Assembly (NCBI RefSeq): GCF_036038375.1
Contig: NZ_CP107935.1
Span: forward strand, 3,534,001-3,598,000
Source: Streptomyces sp. NBC_00414
Lineage (GTDB): Bacteria > Actinomycetota > Actinomycetes > Streptomycetales > Streptomycetaceae
Reading direction: 5' to 3'
Length of the DNA stretch: 64,000 nucleotides
In this document: in pieces, positions 1-8,797 of the stretch
Layout: the number at the start of each line of letters is the position of its first letter
Position numbering within the stretch: position 1 is the first letter of the stretch
Notes under the pieces: model-generated
The model's input: the letters and a program-made list of their open reading frames with translations, nothing else
What the model was told of the DNA's origin: nothing
The model's database searches: none
Made by a program: the position numbers and the translations under genes

Positions 1-274
1 GGAAGGCCAGCCGCACCCCGAAGTGCCGCTGCAACGCACCTCGTATCGCGTCACTCGCGAGGGCACGCAGCAGCTGGCCCCGCGCCTGCTCGTCCGGCGG
101 CGGCGTCTGGTTGTCGGCGAAGTTGCCGCCGTCCACCTTCAGCTGGGCCACCAGGGAGCTGATCATCTCCCATGCGTAGGGCAGGGAGGTCCGGACGCAG
201 TCGACGAATTCCGCTTCGTCGACCTCGCCTCGCTCGGCCTTTTCGAGTAGGGCCGGTGAGACGTCCAGCGACAT
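1..274 (-). CDS. SCO5389-family conserved protein (5' part only)
   Basis: Ninety-one codons are visible, beginning MSLDVSPALLEKAERGEVDE, and the frame runs off the left edge. The start is supported by AGGAG five bases before the ATG. The visible part is acidic and helical, with a PPPDEQARGQLL stretch around residue 60, and shows no catalytic motif or membrane segment. It matches a Streptomyces protein of about 130 residues annotated only by its S. coelicolor locus name. Its function is unknown. It is transcribed divergently from nucS, which sits next to it in Streptomyces chromosomes. The family call rests on memory of the sequence. Confidence 0.75.
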   Translation of the reverse strand, partial: MSLDVSPALLEKAERGEVDEAEFVDCVRTSLPYAWEMISSLVAQLKVDGGNFADNQTPPPDEQARGQLLRALASDAIRGALQRHFGVRLAF

Positions 275-562
275 GGGTTCTCCTCTCGCACCCCCTCGGC
301 AGAGGGGGTTGACGGACAGGGAAGGAGACCGCGATGGCGAACACGCTGAGTACATGCATCGCGACCTCCCGTTTACACGGTAGGCAACTGTTCGTGGCCG
401 CACCAGGACATTGGGCACACAGTGAAGACCCGACGTGCACACAACCGGCCACTTTCGAACAGGGCTTATCCGGGGAAACAGGGGCGACAGGAAAGGCTGC
501 CGGGCGGCGAGCCTCCTGGGCGGATCGCGCCGACCCGTGCCGGTCGAGTAGCGTTGCCGACC

Positions 563-1234
563 ATGCGTCTCGTCATTGCCCGCTGCTCCGTTGACTACGC
601 GGGCCGGCTCACCGCCCATCTCCCGTCGGCCCCCCGCCTCATCCTCGTGAAGGCCGACGGCAGTGTCTCGATCCATGCGGACGACCGGGCCTACAAGCCC
701 CTCAACTGGATGTCGCCGCCCTGCACCCTGAAGGAGGGCTCGGGGGACGACGAAGGCATCTGGACCGTCATCAACAAGGCGGGCGAGAAGCTCATCATCA
801 CGATGGAGGAGGTCCTCCACGACTCCTCGCACGAGCTCGGCGTCGACCCCGGCCTCATCAAGGACGGCGTGGAAGCGCACCTCCAGGAGCTGCTCGCCGA
901 CCGCATCGAGATCCTCGGTGAGGGCTACACGCTGATCCGCCGCGAGTACATGACGGCCATCGGCCCGGTCGACATCCTGTGCCGCGACGCGGCCGGCGGG
1001 ACCGTCGCCGTGGAGATCAAGCGGCGCGGCGAGATCGACGGCGTGGAGCAACTGACGCGCTACCTGGACCTGTTGAACCGCGACCCGCATCTCGCGCCGG
1101 TCCGCGGCGTCTTCGCCGCCCAGGAGATCAAGCCCCAGGCCCGCGTCCTCGCCACGGACCGGGGCATCGGCTGCACGGTCCTCGACTACAACGCGATGCG
1201 GGGCATCGAGGACGACAAGCTGCGGCTGTTCTGA
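563..1234 (+). CDS. nucS: Mismatch-specific endonuclease NucS/EndoMS
   Basis: This 223-residue protein matches the actinobacterial NucS/EndoMS family, which cuts both strands at mismatches and performs the mismatch repair done elsewhere by MutS-MutL. The C-terminal RecB-like nuclease core is visible: D137 in GPVDIL, then E151 and K153 in [11 protein letters not shown]. Length agrees with the family. The ATG at 563 is preferred to upstream in-frame starts because [15 protein letters not shown] is the conserved N-terminus. No Shine-Dalgarno sequence precedes it. TAGCGT lies nine bases upstream, so the mRNA may be leaderless. It is a single-gene unit followed by a perfect palindrome. Confidence 0.93.
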   Translation: MRLVIARCSVDYAGRLTAHLPSAPRLILVKADGSVSIHADDRAYKPLNWMSPPCTLKEGSGDDEGIWTVINKAGEKLIITMEEVLHDSSHELGVDPGLIKDGVEAHLQELLADRIEILGEGYTLIRREYMTAIGPVDILCRDAAGGTVAVEIKRRGEIDGVEQLTRYLDLLNRDPHLAPVRGVFAAQEIKPQARVLATDRGIGCTVLDYNAMRGIEDDKLRLF

Positions 1235-1260
1235 CCCCGGCCGAAGCGCTTCGCACGGTA

Positions 1261-1303
1261 TGACGGTGGGCCGGGACCTGTGACAGGTCCCGGCCCACCG
1301 TCA
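1261..1303. terminator. Perfect 43-nt palindrome between converging genes
   Basis: Arms of 21 bases (1261-1281 and 1283-1303) are exactly complementary around one central base. The palindrome lies between the 3' ends of nucS and the leftward ATPase gene. There is no T-run on either side, so it fits the T-less bidirectional stem-loops common in Streptomyces better than a classical intrinsic terminator. Confidence 0.75.
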
Positions 1304-1327
1304 TGTCGTGGCCTGCGTGTCCGCGCC

Positions 1328-3916
1328 TCAGATCACCGTCGGCGACCCGGGTGCGCCGCTGTCCGCCGGGTTGCTCGCGGAGCTGCTCGTGGCGGGGCTG
1401 GACGCGGGGCCGCTGGCCGAGTCGGAGGTCGAAGGGGTGGACGGCGGTGGCTCGCTGGGCTCCCCGGAGGGATCGGGGCCGGTCGGCGTCGGAGTCGGCG
1501 TCGGGCTCGGCGGCTTCGTGGTGTCCGACGGCTTCGGCGAGGTCGGCGGCTTCGTGGACGACGGCGGCTTCGTCGTGGACTTGGTCGGGCTCGGCTCCTT
1601 CGACCCGCTCGGGTCGTCCGACGGCTCGCCGGTCGACGTCGGTGTCGGGTCGTCCGAGGTCCCGAGGACGCCGTCCTCGCCCGGGTCGGTCGGGCGGGCC
1701 GTCGAGTCCGCGTCGCTGCTGCCCTTCTTCGGCCGGTCCGCGCCCAGTCCGCCGCCGCCGTCGTCGTCCGCGCTGGCCGACGGGGTGACGGCGACCTTCT
1801 CCGCCGGGGCGTCGTCGTCGGGGTTGGAGGTCGCGCCGAGCGTCACCACCGTGCCGAGCACGGCGGCGAGCAGGGCGCCCGCCCCGGCGGCCACCAGATT
1901 GCGCCGGGTGCCGTTGACCAGGCCCTTGACCCCGCCGGGCTTCGCCGAGGAGGCGGGCCCGGTGCGGTGCGTGATCAAAGTGGCGGGCTCACCGGGCCCC
2001 TGCAGCGAGGGGACCGGCACGAGGGCGGCCGGTACGCCGCCGGGCGGGGACGCCGACTCCTCGTACCGCGCGTCGGGCACCTCCTCGCCGGAGGTCGAGC
2101 CGATCGCCGCGGGCAGTGCCGGGAGCCCCTGCCCGGGCGAGACCGGGAGGCCGGAGAGGCCCGAGCGGTCCGCGACCAGTGCCAGGGCGCGCCTGCCCGC
2201 CACGGTGCCGCGCTTGTCGGCGAGGGCGCCGCGCAGGCCGACGGATGCCTCCAGTTCGGCGCGGGCCCGGTCGAGCTGTCCGCCGCAGAGCGCGAGGACG
2301 CCCAACTCGTGGTGGAAATAGGCTTGATCCGAGACCTGGCCGGCGAGCCGGGCGGCCTCGCTCCCGGCGCGCAGCGCACGCTCCCAGGCGCTCCAGTGCA
2401 GTCCCGCGGCGAAGGCGGGCGCGGCCGTGCGGGCCAGCTCCACCGCTGTGGCGTTCTCCTCGGCCGGCGGCACCGTGAGCGGCACCAGGGCGGCCAGTGC
2501 GGCGAGCACGGCGTCCGCCTCGGCCGAGACCCGCTCCGGGGTGACGGACGGGTGCCCGGCCCACCAGGCGTAGTGCCGGGCGGCGGCGCGGGCGGTCTCC
2601 TCGGCGTCCGAGGCGTACCCGGCGGCCTCCAGCTGGGTCTGCACGCCGGCCGCGAGCCGGTAGTGCGATCCGACCGGTGTGACGAGCGCGCAGCCGACGA
2701 GTTCCGCGAGGGCGGCGTCCGCGTGCGTGTGCCCCACGATGGCGGGCAGATGCGCCTGGTGCGGCACCTCGCCGCCCAGCGCGACGGCGAAGCGCAGGGT
2801 GGCGCGGGCCGACTCGCTGAGCCGGGAGGCGAGCAGCGCGGCGGGCGCGGCACCCTCGGCGAGCGAGGGCAGCGGCACCTCCTGGCCGTCCTCGGCGTCG
2901 GAGGGCGCGTCGGCGGGAGAGTCGTGGTGCGCGTCCGCGGGCGCGTCGTCGGAGTAGGGGTCGTCGGAGTAGCGGCCGAACTCGTCGAACGCGTCCGGGT
3001 CGGTGCTCAGCTGGTCGCGCTGCCGCAGCAGGGCGCCGGCCTGGACGAAGCGCAGCGGGAGTCCCTCGGACTCGAACCAGAGGTCGCCCGCCCAGTTGGC
3101 CTCCGCCTCGGTCAGGACCCGGCCGACGGCACGCTCCAGCAGTTCGAGCCCGCCGCCGCGGCCGAGACCGCCGAGGAAGACCTCTTCGAGGAGCGAGTCG
3201 GCGGACGGTGCGGCGATCTCGGGTGTCGCGGAGACCAGGAAGGCGCACTCGGGTGTGGCGTCGAGCAGGTCTTCGAGCGCGCTGCCGCCGAACTCCACGT
3301 CGTCCAGGACGACGACCGCGCCGATCTCGTGCACGAGCGCGAGCAGTTCGGCCTGTTCCGGCCGGTACAGCGGAGCGTCGTAGACGGCGGCGAAGAGGTC
3401 GTGCAGCAGATCGTCCGCCGTACGGCGGTGGCCGCTGAGGCGGACCACCCCGTCGGGCGCGAGGTCCGCGCAGTCGTCGGCGACGGCGTCCAGGAGAACG
3501 GTGCGTCCCGAGCCCGAGGGCCCGGTGAGCCGTACGGAGCGGCCTCGCGCGAGCAGCCGTACGAGCCGCTCACGCTCCTCCTGGCGCTCCAGGAGCGGCA
3601 GTCCGGGCCCCGGTGCCCCGGGCGGTACGGGCGGCCGTGCCGCGCGGGTCTGCTCGGTCCGCTCGGTGGCGCTGAACTTCGTGGGCCGCGGTGGCCGCTC
3701 GCCCGGCGGGCAGAGCTCGATCTCGCTGCCGTCGACGGGATTGACGGTGAGCAGATGGTCGCCCGCGACAAGTTGGACGGTGCGCGCCAGTGCGGGTGTG
3801 TGCTGGACGCCCCCCTGCCCCAGCGCGTGCGCCAAAGGCTCGCGCGGTGGGCGCTGTCTTGGCGCCGAGCCGTCGTCGTGGCCGTACTCTTCGGGTCCCC
3901 GGTTTGTCGGGTCCAT
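1328..3916 (-). CDS. Large membrane-anchored P-loop ATPase with Pro/Ser/Thr-rich tail
   Basis: This 862-residue protein has a P-loop, GPSGSGRT (about residues 132-139), a Walker-B-like VVVLDD, and a long helical Ala-rich middle resembling STAND or LuxR-type ATPase receptors. One transmembrane segment follows at about 671-694 (LVAAGAGALLAAVLGTVVTL). The last roughly 167 residues are rich in Pro, Ser, Thr and Asp and low in structure, typical of a cell-wall-spanning tail. Inferred topology is a cytoplasmic ATPase with an outside stalk. ATG 3916 is chosen over an in-frame ATG 18 codons upstream because MDPTNRGPEEYG looks like a natural N-terminus, though no strong ribosome site is visible. Substrate and partners are unknown. 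It resembles conserved Streptomyces proteins annotated only as ATP-binding. Confidence 0.8.
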   Translation of the reverse strand: MDPTNRGPEEYGHDDGSAPRQRPPREPLAHALGQGGVQHTPALARTVQLVAGDHLLTVNPVDGSEIELCPPGERPPRPTKFSATERTEQTRAARPPVPPGAPGPGLPLLERQEERERLVRLLARGRSVRLTGPSGSGRTVLLDAVADDCADLAPDGVVRLSGHRRTADDLLHDLFAAVYDAPLYRPEQAELLALVHEIGAVVVLDDVEFGGSALEDLLDATPECAFLVSATPEIAAPSADSLLEEVFLGGLGRGGGLELLERAVGRVLTEAEANWAGDLWFESEGLPLRFVQAGALLRQRDQLSTDPDAFDEFGRYSDDPYSDDAPADAHHDSPADAPSDAEDGQEVPLPSLAEGAAPAALLASRLSESARATLRFAVALGGEVPHQAHLPAIVGHTHADAALAELVGCALVTPVGSHYRLAAGVQTQLEAAGYASDAEETARAAARHYAWWAGHPSVTPERVSAEADAVLAALAALVPLTVPPAEENATAVELARTAAPAFAAGLHWSAWERALRAGSEAARLAGQVSDQAYFHHELGVLALCGGQLDRARAELEASVGLRGALADKRGTVAGRRALALVADRSGLSGLPVSPGQGLPALPAAIGSTSGEEVPDARYEESASPPGGVPAALVPVPSLQGPGEPATLITHRTGPASSAKPGGVKGLVNGTRRNLVAAGAGALLAAVLGTVVTLGATSNPDDDAPAEKVAVTPSASADDDGGGGLGADRPKKGSSDADSTARPTDPGEDGVLGTSDDPTPTSTGEPSDDPSGSKEPSPTKSTTKPPSSTKPPTSPKPSDTTKPPSPTPTPTPTGPDPSGEPSEPPPSTPSTSDSASGPASSPATSSSASNPADSGAPGSPTVI

Positions 3917-4235
3917 AGGTCCAAGCCCCCCAAAAGCGTCGTGTGCCGAGCCCCTCCCGGCCTGCCGCACACTGCGCTGTCGCTTCTGGTCCGGTGCCCA
4001 CTCACGGGTTCATCAAGACGCGGGCACGCGAACCCTAAACCTTCGCACAGTATCTACGAACACACGGGGTACCGCGCCGTCCGAGACGTCACAGCTTCGT
4101 GAGGATTGTTCGCGAGGTACGGGTTTCGTACGCCGCTTCCCATCCGATCTTCGCCGTTTGCGGCAGTTACGCGGAGCCACGTGCGGAGAAGGCCGGATCA
4201 CCGCCGGATGCCGTGCCGGGTGTCACGGCGGGGCG

Positions 4236-4559
4236 TCACACCCTGGGCAGTGATTCGACCCCGATGCCGCCTTCGATGGCCAGGATGCGGTGGAGGCGGG
4301 TGGCCACCAGCAGGCGCTGCATCTGCGGCGGGACGCCGCGCAGCACAAGCCTTCGGCCGCACCGCCCCGCCCGCCGGTGGGCCCCCATGATGACACCGAG
4401 CCCGGTGGCGTCCCAGGAGTCCAGCTCTGACAAGTCGAGCACCAGGTCGCCGACGCCGTCGTCGATGGCCGAGTGCAGGACCGTACGGGCGTCCGCCGCG
4501 CTGCGTACGTCGAGGCGGCCCCCGACGACCAGCTCGGCGTGGTCGCCCCTGATGTGCAT
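4236..4559 (-). CDS. STAS-domain anti-sigma factor antagonist
   Basis: This 107-residue single STAS domain belongs to the SpoIIAA/RsbV family, which binds an anti-sigma kinase and so releases a stress sigma factor. The conserved loop reads DSWDATGLGVI, placing the expected phosphoacceptor at Thr52, where Ser or Thr is usual. GGGGAG five bases before the ATG fixes the start. No RsbW-type kinase or sigma-factor gene adjoins it, so it is an orphan whose partner lies elsewhere in the genome. Confidence 0.88.
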   Translation of the reverse strand: MHIRGDHAELVVGGRLDVRSAADARTVLHSAIDDGVGDLVLDLSELDSWDATGLGVIMGAHRRAGRCGRRLVLRGVPPQMQRLLVATRLHRILAIEGGIGVESLPRV

Positions 4560-4743
4560 ATGCGCTCCCCGAGAGTGCGTATTTTCGTACTCGGCGTCTT
4601 CGTCGTGTCCTGTTGTCAGGTGTTGCCAGGACTGACTGCAGTACCGGGGCAGAAGTTGCCCTCTGTGAGCGAACCGATACCCAAATCACCCTGACGAGTG
4701 ACAGCGTGACGGATCGTGGTTCACCACAGAGTCAGTACGTGCG

Positions 4744-5592
4744 TCAGTACGTGTAGAAGCCCTGCCCGCTCTTGCGTCCGATGTCACCGGCGTCAACCAT
4801 CCGGCGCATCAGTTCGGGCGGGGCGAACTTCTCGTCCTGGGACTCGGTGTAGATGTTGCTCGCCGCGTGCAGCAGGATGTCGACACCCGTGAGGTCGGCG
4901 GTGGCGAGGGGTCCCATGGCGTGACCGAAGCCCAGCTTGCAGGCGAGGTCGATGTCCTCGGCGGTGGCCACGCCCGACTCGTACAGTTTGGCCGCCTCGA
5001 CGACGAGGGCCGAGATGAGCCGGGTGGTGACGAAGCCGGCCACGTCGCGGTTGACGACGATGCAGGTCTTGCCGACCGACTCGGCGAACTCCCGCGCGGT
5101 CGCGAGTGCTTCGTCGCTGGTCTTGTAGCCGCGGACCAGCTCGCAGAGCTGCATCATCGGCACCGGTGAGAAGAAGTGGACGCCGACGACCCGCTCCGGG
5201 CGCCCGGTGGCCGCCGCGATCTTGGTGATCGGGATGGCGGAGGTGTTGGAGGCGAGTACGGTCTCGTCCTTCACCAGCCGGTCGAGCGCACGGAAGATCT
5301 CGTGCTTGACTTCCAGCTTCTCGAACACGGCCTCGACGACGATGTCGACGTCGGCGACCGCGTCCAGGTCGGTGGTCGTGCTGATGCGGCCCAGCGCCTG
5401 CCCGGCCGCGTCGGCGTCCAGCTTCCCCTTGCTCACGAACTTGTCGTACGAGGCCTTGATGCCGTCGGTGCCACGGGTCAGCGCCTCGTCGGTGACATCC
5501 CGCAGGACGACGTCCCAGCCGGCCTGTGCGGCGACCTGGGCGATACCGGACCCCATGAGTCCGGCCCCGATGACGGCGAGCTTCCCTGCCAC
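4744..5592 (-). CDS. 3-hydroxybutyryl-CoA dehydrogenase
   Basis: This 282-residue enzyme of the HbdA/PaaH family oxidises or reduces 3-hydroxyacyl-CoA with NAD(P). The N-terminal Rossmann motif GAGLMGSGIAQ starts around residue 9. The catalytic elements SNTSAIPIT, HFFSPVPMM and VNRDVAGF follow in order, and the C-terminal helical domain ends KSGQGFYTY. A GTG start at 5592 is chosen because it puts the dinucleotide fold at the N-terminus and has GGGAG at good spacing. In-frame upstream codons encode a low-quality Arg-rich extension. Likely roles are butyryl-CoA precursor supply or polyhydroxybutyrate and fatty-acid turnover. It appears monocistronic. Confidence 0.92.
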   Translation of the reverse strand: MAGKLAVIGAGLMGSGIAQVAAQAGWDVVLRDVTDEALTRGTDGIKASYDKFVSKGKLDADAAGQALGRISTTTDLDAVADVDIVVEAVFEKLEVKHEIFRALDRLVKDETVLASNTSAIPITKIAAATGRPERVVGVHFFSPVPMMQLCELVRGYKTSDEALATAREFAESVGKTCIVVNRDVAGFVTTRLISALVVEAAKLYESGVATAEDIDLACKLGFGHAMGPLATADLTGVDILLHAASNIYTESQDEKFAPPELMRRMVDAGDIGRKSGQGFYTY

Positions 5593-5828
5593 TGTCCGAC
5601 TCCCTGCTGCTTCTTCCCGGGGGTCGCGTCCGTGCGGCCACCGCCGCGCGACCCCGGACCCCGGACGGCGGAAGGCCGACCGGGACGACTGGCGTTGACA
5701 TCGCGAGACAGCCCCGAACAACGCGCCTTCGAGTTGCCTCTCCGGCGGACCATAGCGCTCGTGAGGTGCCGTGTGACCGGTAAGTAATGCGCGTCACGTC
5801 TCATCTGACGGACATCACACCGGGCGGC

Positions 5829-6470
5829 TCATTCCGGCGCCCGTACGGCGTAGTTGAGGACCTTCTCGCTCAACAGTTCCTCCATGCCGTCCAGGAGCCT
5901 CAGCACCTCGCGGGAGACGTCGGCCGGATCCCGCCCGGCGACCATCTCACGGCCGACGGTGCTCATGACCGTCTGGTGGAGCCAGCCGATCTGCCCCGCC
6001 ATCAGCCCGGGGGTCGGATCGTCGGGGGCCGCGCCCGTCTCCTCGCGCAGGGTGTCCGCCAGGTGGTCGTGGACCTCCTGCTGCAGGCTCCACAGGCGGG
6101 AGCGGAGCGCGGGCGCGTCGTGGATGACCCGCATGAAGCGGTCGTAGCCCTCCATCAGGCCGACCCGCGGCGAGACCGCCTCGACCTCCTCGCGCAGTTC
6201 GCGCAGGACGGCGGCGGCGGCCGACTCACCGGGATCCCGGCCGCGCACCCAGCGCGAGAGCCGGTCGATCACACCCTTGCTGCGGTCGAAGAAGAGGTCT
6301 TCCTTGGCCGGGAAGTAGTTGTAGACGGTGTTCACGGACACGTCGGCGGCGTCCGCGACGTCGACCATCGTCACGGTGACGAAACCGTGCTCCAGGAACA
6401 GCCCCGTGGCGATGTCCGAGATGCGCTGCCTGGTCTCGCGCTTCTTCCGCTCCCTGAGCCCCTCTGCCAT
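5829..6470 (-). CDS. TetR-family transcriptional regulator
   Basis: This 213-residue protein has a clear N-terminal TetR helix-turn-helix. The stretch running through DVADAADVSVNTVYNYFPAKEDLF (about residues 37-60) contains the usual recognition helix. The remainder is a helical ligand-binding domain with no recognisable specificity. It is divergent from the ABC exporter genes at 6561-8113 across a short AT-rich gap holding a nested inverted repeat, so it probably represses that exporter and itself. The effector is unknown. Confidence 0.9.
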   Translation of the reverse strand: MAEGLRERKKRETRQRISDIATGLFLEHGFVTVTMVDVADAADVSVNTVYNYFPAKEDLFFDRSKGVIDRLSRWVRGRDPGESAAAAVLRELREEVEAVSPRVGLMEGYDRFMRVIHDAPALRSRLWSLQQEVHDHLADTLREETGAAPDDPTPGLMAGQIGWLHQTVMSTVGREMVAGRDPADVSREVLRLLDGMEELLSEKVLNYAVRAPE

Positions 6471-6501
6471 GGGCTCATCGTAGGCCGGACCCGGATTTAT
6501 T

Positions 6502-6542
6502 GGACTCTCTTAAACTTTGGTGGCATTGCAAAATTTGAGTCC
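6502..6542. promoter_or_regulatory. Candidate TetR operator in divergent promoter region
   Basis: Two nested inverted repeats share one centre: GGACTC (6502-6507) with GAGTCC (6537-6542), and AAACTTTG (6512-6519) with CAAAATTT (6529-6536). This is the only AT-rich stretch between the TetR gene and the exporter operon and lies within 20 bases of the exporter start. Size and placement suit a TetR site, but the arms are imperfect. Confidence 0.45.
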
Positions 6543-6560
6543 CTCTGTTTTTCTTGGCGC

Positions 6561-7343
6561 ATGCCCATCATCAGCACGGCCGGCCTGGCCCGGACCTTCC
6601 AGACCAAGCGCGGCCCCGTCGAGGCGGTCCGCGGCATCGATCTCACCGTCGCGCCGGGCGAGATCCTCGGCCTCCTCGGCCCGAACGGCGCGGGCAAGAC
6701 GACCACGCTCCGCATGCTCACGACCCTGCTGGCGCCCACCGGCGGCGCCGCCACCGTCGCGGGCCACGACCTGGCCGGCGACCCGGCGGGAGTGCGCCGC
6801 GTGTGCGGGTACGTGGCGCAGTCGGGCGGGGTCGACCCCCAGGTCTCCGTACGCGAGGAACTGGTCACGCAGGGGCGCCTCTACCGGCTGACGAAGCGGC
6901 AGGCCATTGAGCGCGCCGAAGAATTGGCCCGCGATCTCGACCTGACCGAACTCCTCGACCGCAGGACCTCGGCGCTCTCCGGAGGCCAGCGCCGCCGGCT
7001 CGACATCGCGCTCGGCCTCGCCCACCGCCCGAAGGTGCTGTTCCTCGACGAGCCGACCACGGGTCTCGACCCGGCGAGCCGTGCGGACCTCTGGGACCTC
7101 GTGCGGCGTCTGCGCGACGAGTACAGCACCACGGTCCTGCTCACCACGCACTACCTCGACGAGGCGGACGCGCTCGCCGACCGGCTCGTGATCGTCGACG
7201 GGGGTGTCGTGGTGGCGGAGGGCACGCCGAGCGCGCTCAAGCTCCGATACGGCGGATCGATCGACGCGACGCTCCAGGACACGTTCCTGGCGATCACCGG
7301 CCGCGCCCCGGAGAAGACCGACGCCACCCCCGCGACCATCTGA
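6561..7343 (+). CDS. ABC exporter ATP-binding protein (DrrA-like)
   Basis: This 260-residue ATPase has Walker A GPNGAGKTTTLRML near residue 40, the signature LSGGQRRRLDIAL, Walker B VLFLDEPTTGLDP and the switch histidine in LLTTHYLDEAD. It belongs to the drug- or polyketide-export class that pairs with an ABC-2 permease. ATG 6561 (MPIISTAGLARTF) gives the normal family N-terminus. Upstream in-frame sequence belongs to the shadow of the TetR gene. The permease follows 20 bases downstream in the same operon. The substrate cannot be read from the sequence. Confidence 0.92.
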   Translation: MPIISTAGLARTFQTKRGPVEAVRGIDLTVAPGEILGLLGPNGAGKTTTLRMLTTLLAPTGGAATVAGHDLAGDPAGVRRVCGYVAQSGGVDPQVSVREELVTQGRLYRLTKRQAIERAEELARDLDLTELLDRRTSALSGGQRRRLDIALGLAHRPKVLFLDEPTTGLDPASRADLWDLVRRLRDEYSTTVLLTTHYLDEADALADRLVIVDGGVVVAEGTPSALKLRYGGSIDATLQDTFLAITGRAPEKTDATPATI

Positions 7344-7363
7344 CCGCCGAGGACGTGATCGAC

Positions 7364-8113
7364 ATGCTGCTCCAGGACATCGCGCTGATCTTCGGGCGCT
7401 ATCTCCGCCAGACCCTGCGCTCCAAGTTCGCGATGCTCTTCGGCGTGCTGATGCCGCTGCTGTACCTGCTCTTCTTCGGGCCCCTGCTCACCGACCTGCC
7501 GCTGGGTGGCGGCGGGAGTTCCTGGCAGGTCCTGGTACCCGGTCTGCTGCTCCAGCTCGGCCTGTTCGGCGCCGCGTTCGCCGGATTCATGATCATCGTC
7601 GAGAAGAACCACGGGGTGGTGGAGCGGATGCGTGTCACCCCGGTCAGCCGGCTCGCGCTGCTGCTCGGCCGGGTGCTGCGCGACACAACGGTCTTCGTCC
7701 TCCAGGCGGTTCTGCTGGTCCTGGCCGCCCTGGTGATGGGCCTGCGCGCACCCGTCGCGGGCATCCTGATCGGCTTCGCCTTCGTCGCGCTCCTGACCGT
7801 CTCGCTGGCCTCACTGTCGTACGCGCTGGCCATGCGCGTCAGCTCGCCCCACACGTTCGGCCCGACCGTCAACGCGCTGACCATGCCGTCCATGCTCCTG
7901 TCCGGCCTCATGCTCCCCATGTCGCTGGCACCCGGCTGGCTGGACGCCCTCTCGCACGTCATGCCGTTCCGGTACCTGGTGGACGCGATGCGGGACGCGT
8001 ACGTCGGCTCGTACGCCACCGCCTCCATGGCGTACGGGGTCCTCGTGGCCGTCGGCTTCGCGGGACTCGCCGTGACAGTGGGCACACGCGTGTTCCGAAC
8101 GGCCGGGGCGTAA
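7364..8113 (+). CDS. ABC-2 type exporter permease
   Basis: This 249-residue polytopic membrane protein has about six hydrophobic segments, starting FAMLFGVLMPLLYLLFFG and ending in VAVGFAGLAVTVG, with the ABC-2 motif around SYALAMRVSSPHTFGPTVN. It forms the export channel for the preceding ATPase. GAGGA (7349-7353) is well placed for ATG 7364. A GTG at 7355 is in frame but too close to that ribosome site. Likely role is efflux of a drug-like compound sensed by the TetR protein. Confidence 0.9.
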   Translation: MLLQDIALIFGRYLRQTLRSKFAMLFGVLMPLLYLLFFGPLLTDLPLGGGGSSWQVLVPGLLLQLGLFGAAFAGFMIIVEKNHGVVERMRVTPVSRLALLLGRVLRDTTVFVLQAVLLVLAALVMGLRAPVAGILIGFAFVALLTVSLASLSYALAMRVSSPHTFGPTVNALTMPSMLLSGLMLPMSLAPGWLDALSHVMPFRYLVDAMRDAYVGSYATASMAYGVLVAVGFAGLAVTVGTRVFRTAGA

Positions 8114-8126
8114 CTACGCTGGTCGC

Positions 8127-8699
8127 ATGGTCAATCTGACGCGCATCTACACCAGGACCGGCGACCGGGGCACCACGGCCCTCGGCGACATGAGCCGCAC
8201 CGCGAAGACGGATCCGCGGATCTCGGCGTACGCCGACGCCAACGAGGCGAACGCGGCCCTCGGCACGGCGATCGCCCTCGGCGACCTCGACGAGGAGATC
8301 GTGAAGGTCCTCTCCCGCGTCCAGAACGACCTGTTCGACGTGGGTGCGGACCTGTCGACCCCGGTCGTCGAGAACCCCGAGTTCCCGCCCCTGCGCGTCG
8401 AGCAGTTCTACATCGACAAGCTGGAGGCGGACTGCGACCGCTTCAACGAACGGCTGGAGAAGCTCCGCTCCTTCATCCTCCCCGGCGGCACCCCCGGCGC
8501 GGCCCTCCTCCACCAGGCGTGCACGGTGGTCCGCCGGGCGGAACGCTCGACGTGGGCGGCCCTGGAGTCCCACGCCGAGGTCATGAACCCCCTCACAGCG
8601 ACCTACCTCAACCGCCTCTCGGACCTCCTCTTCATCCTGGCAAGGACTGCCAACAAGGAGATCGGGGACGTGCTGTGGGTCCCGGGCGGCGAGCGCTGA
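8127..8699 (+). CDS. Cob(I)yrinic acid a,c-diamide adenosyltransferase, PduO type
   Basis: This 190-residue trimeric-type corrinoid adenosyltransferase transfers the adenosyl group of ATP to cob(I)alamin, giving coenzyme B12. Conserved pieces are the N-terminal ATP site YTRTGDRGTTAL, the ADANEANA helix, FILPGGTPGAALLH and the C-terminal YLNRLSDLLFILAR. It starts 13 bases after the permease stop and may be read from the same transcript, although the functions look unrelated. No cobalamin riboswitch is visible upstream. Confidence 0.93.
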   Translation: MVNLTRIYTRTGDRGTTALGDMSRTAKTDPRISAYADANEANAALGTAIALGDLDEEIVKVLSRVQNDLFDVGADLSTPVVENPEFPPLRVEQFYIDKLEADCDRFNERLEKLRSFILPGGTPGAALLHQACTVVRRAERSTWAALESHAEVMNPLTATYLNRLSDLLFILARTANKEIGDVLWVPGGER

Positions 8700-8703
8700 G
8701 CGC

Positions 8704-8797
8704 GTCTTCTTGAGGGCGCGGCGAACGGCGCAATCTTTTGGGGGCGCGGGGAACGGCGCAGTCTTTTCGCCCTTCAGGGGCCCGGCGAACGGCCCCG
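8704..8797. repeat. Streptomyces dispersed intergenic repeat, degenerate tandem copies
   Basis: Three short units of the type GGGCGCGGGGAACGGCGCA occur back to back, spaced by CTTTT, between converging genes. A related copy (GGGGCGCGGGGAACCGCGCG) lies near 29195. These look like the GC-rich dispersed repeats seen in many Streptomyces intergenic regions and may act in transcript ends. Function is not known. Confidence 0.5.

Noticed and set aside
1280..4102. Very long open frame on the plus strand opposite the ATPase gene
   Set aside because: It is antisense to a gene with clear domains, is almost pure Arg/Gly/Ala/Val, and is the usual mirror frame of GC-rich DNA. The same holds for long plus-strand frames opposite atpD, atpA, rho and prfA.
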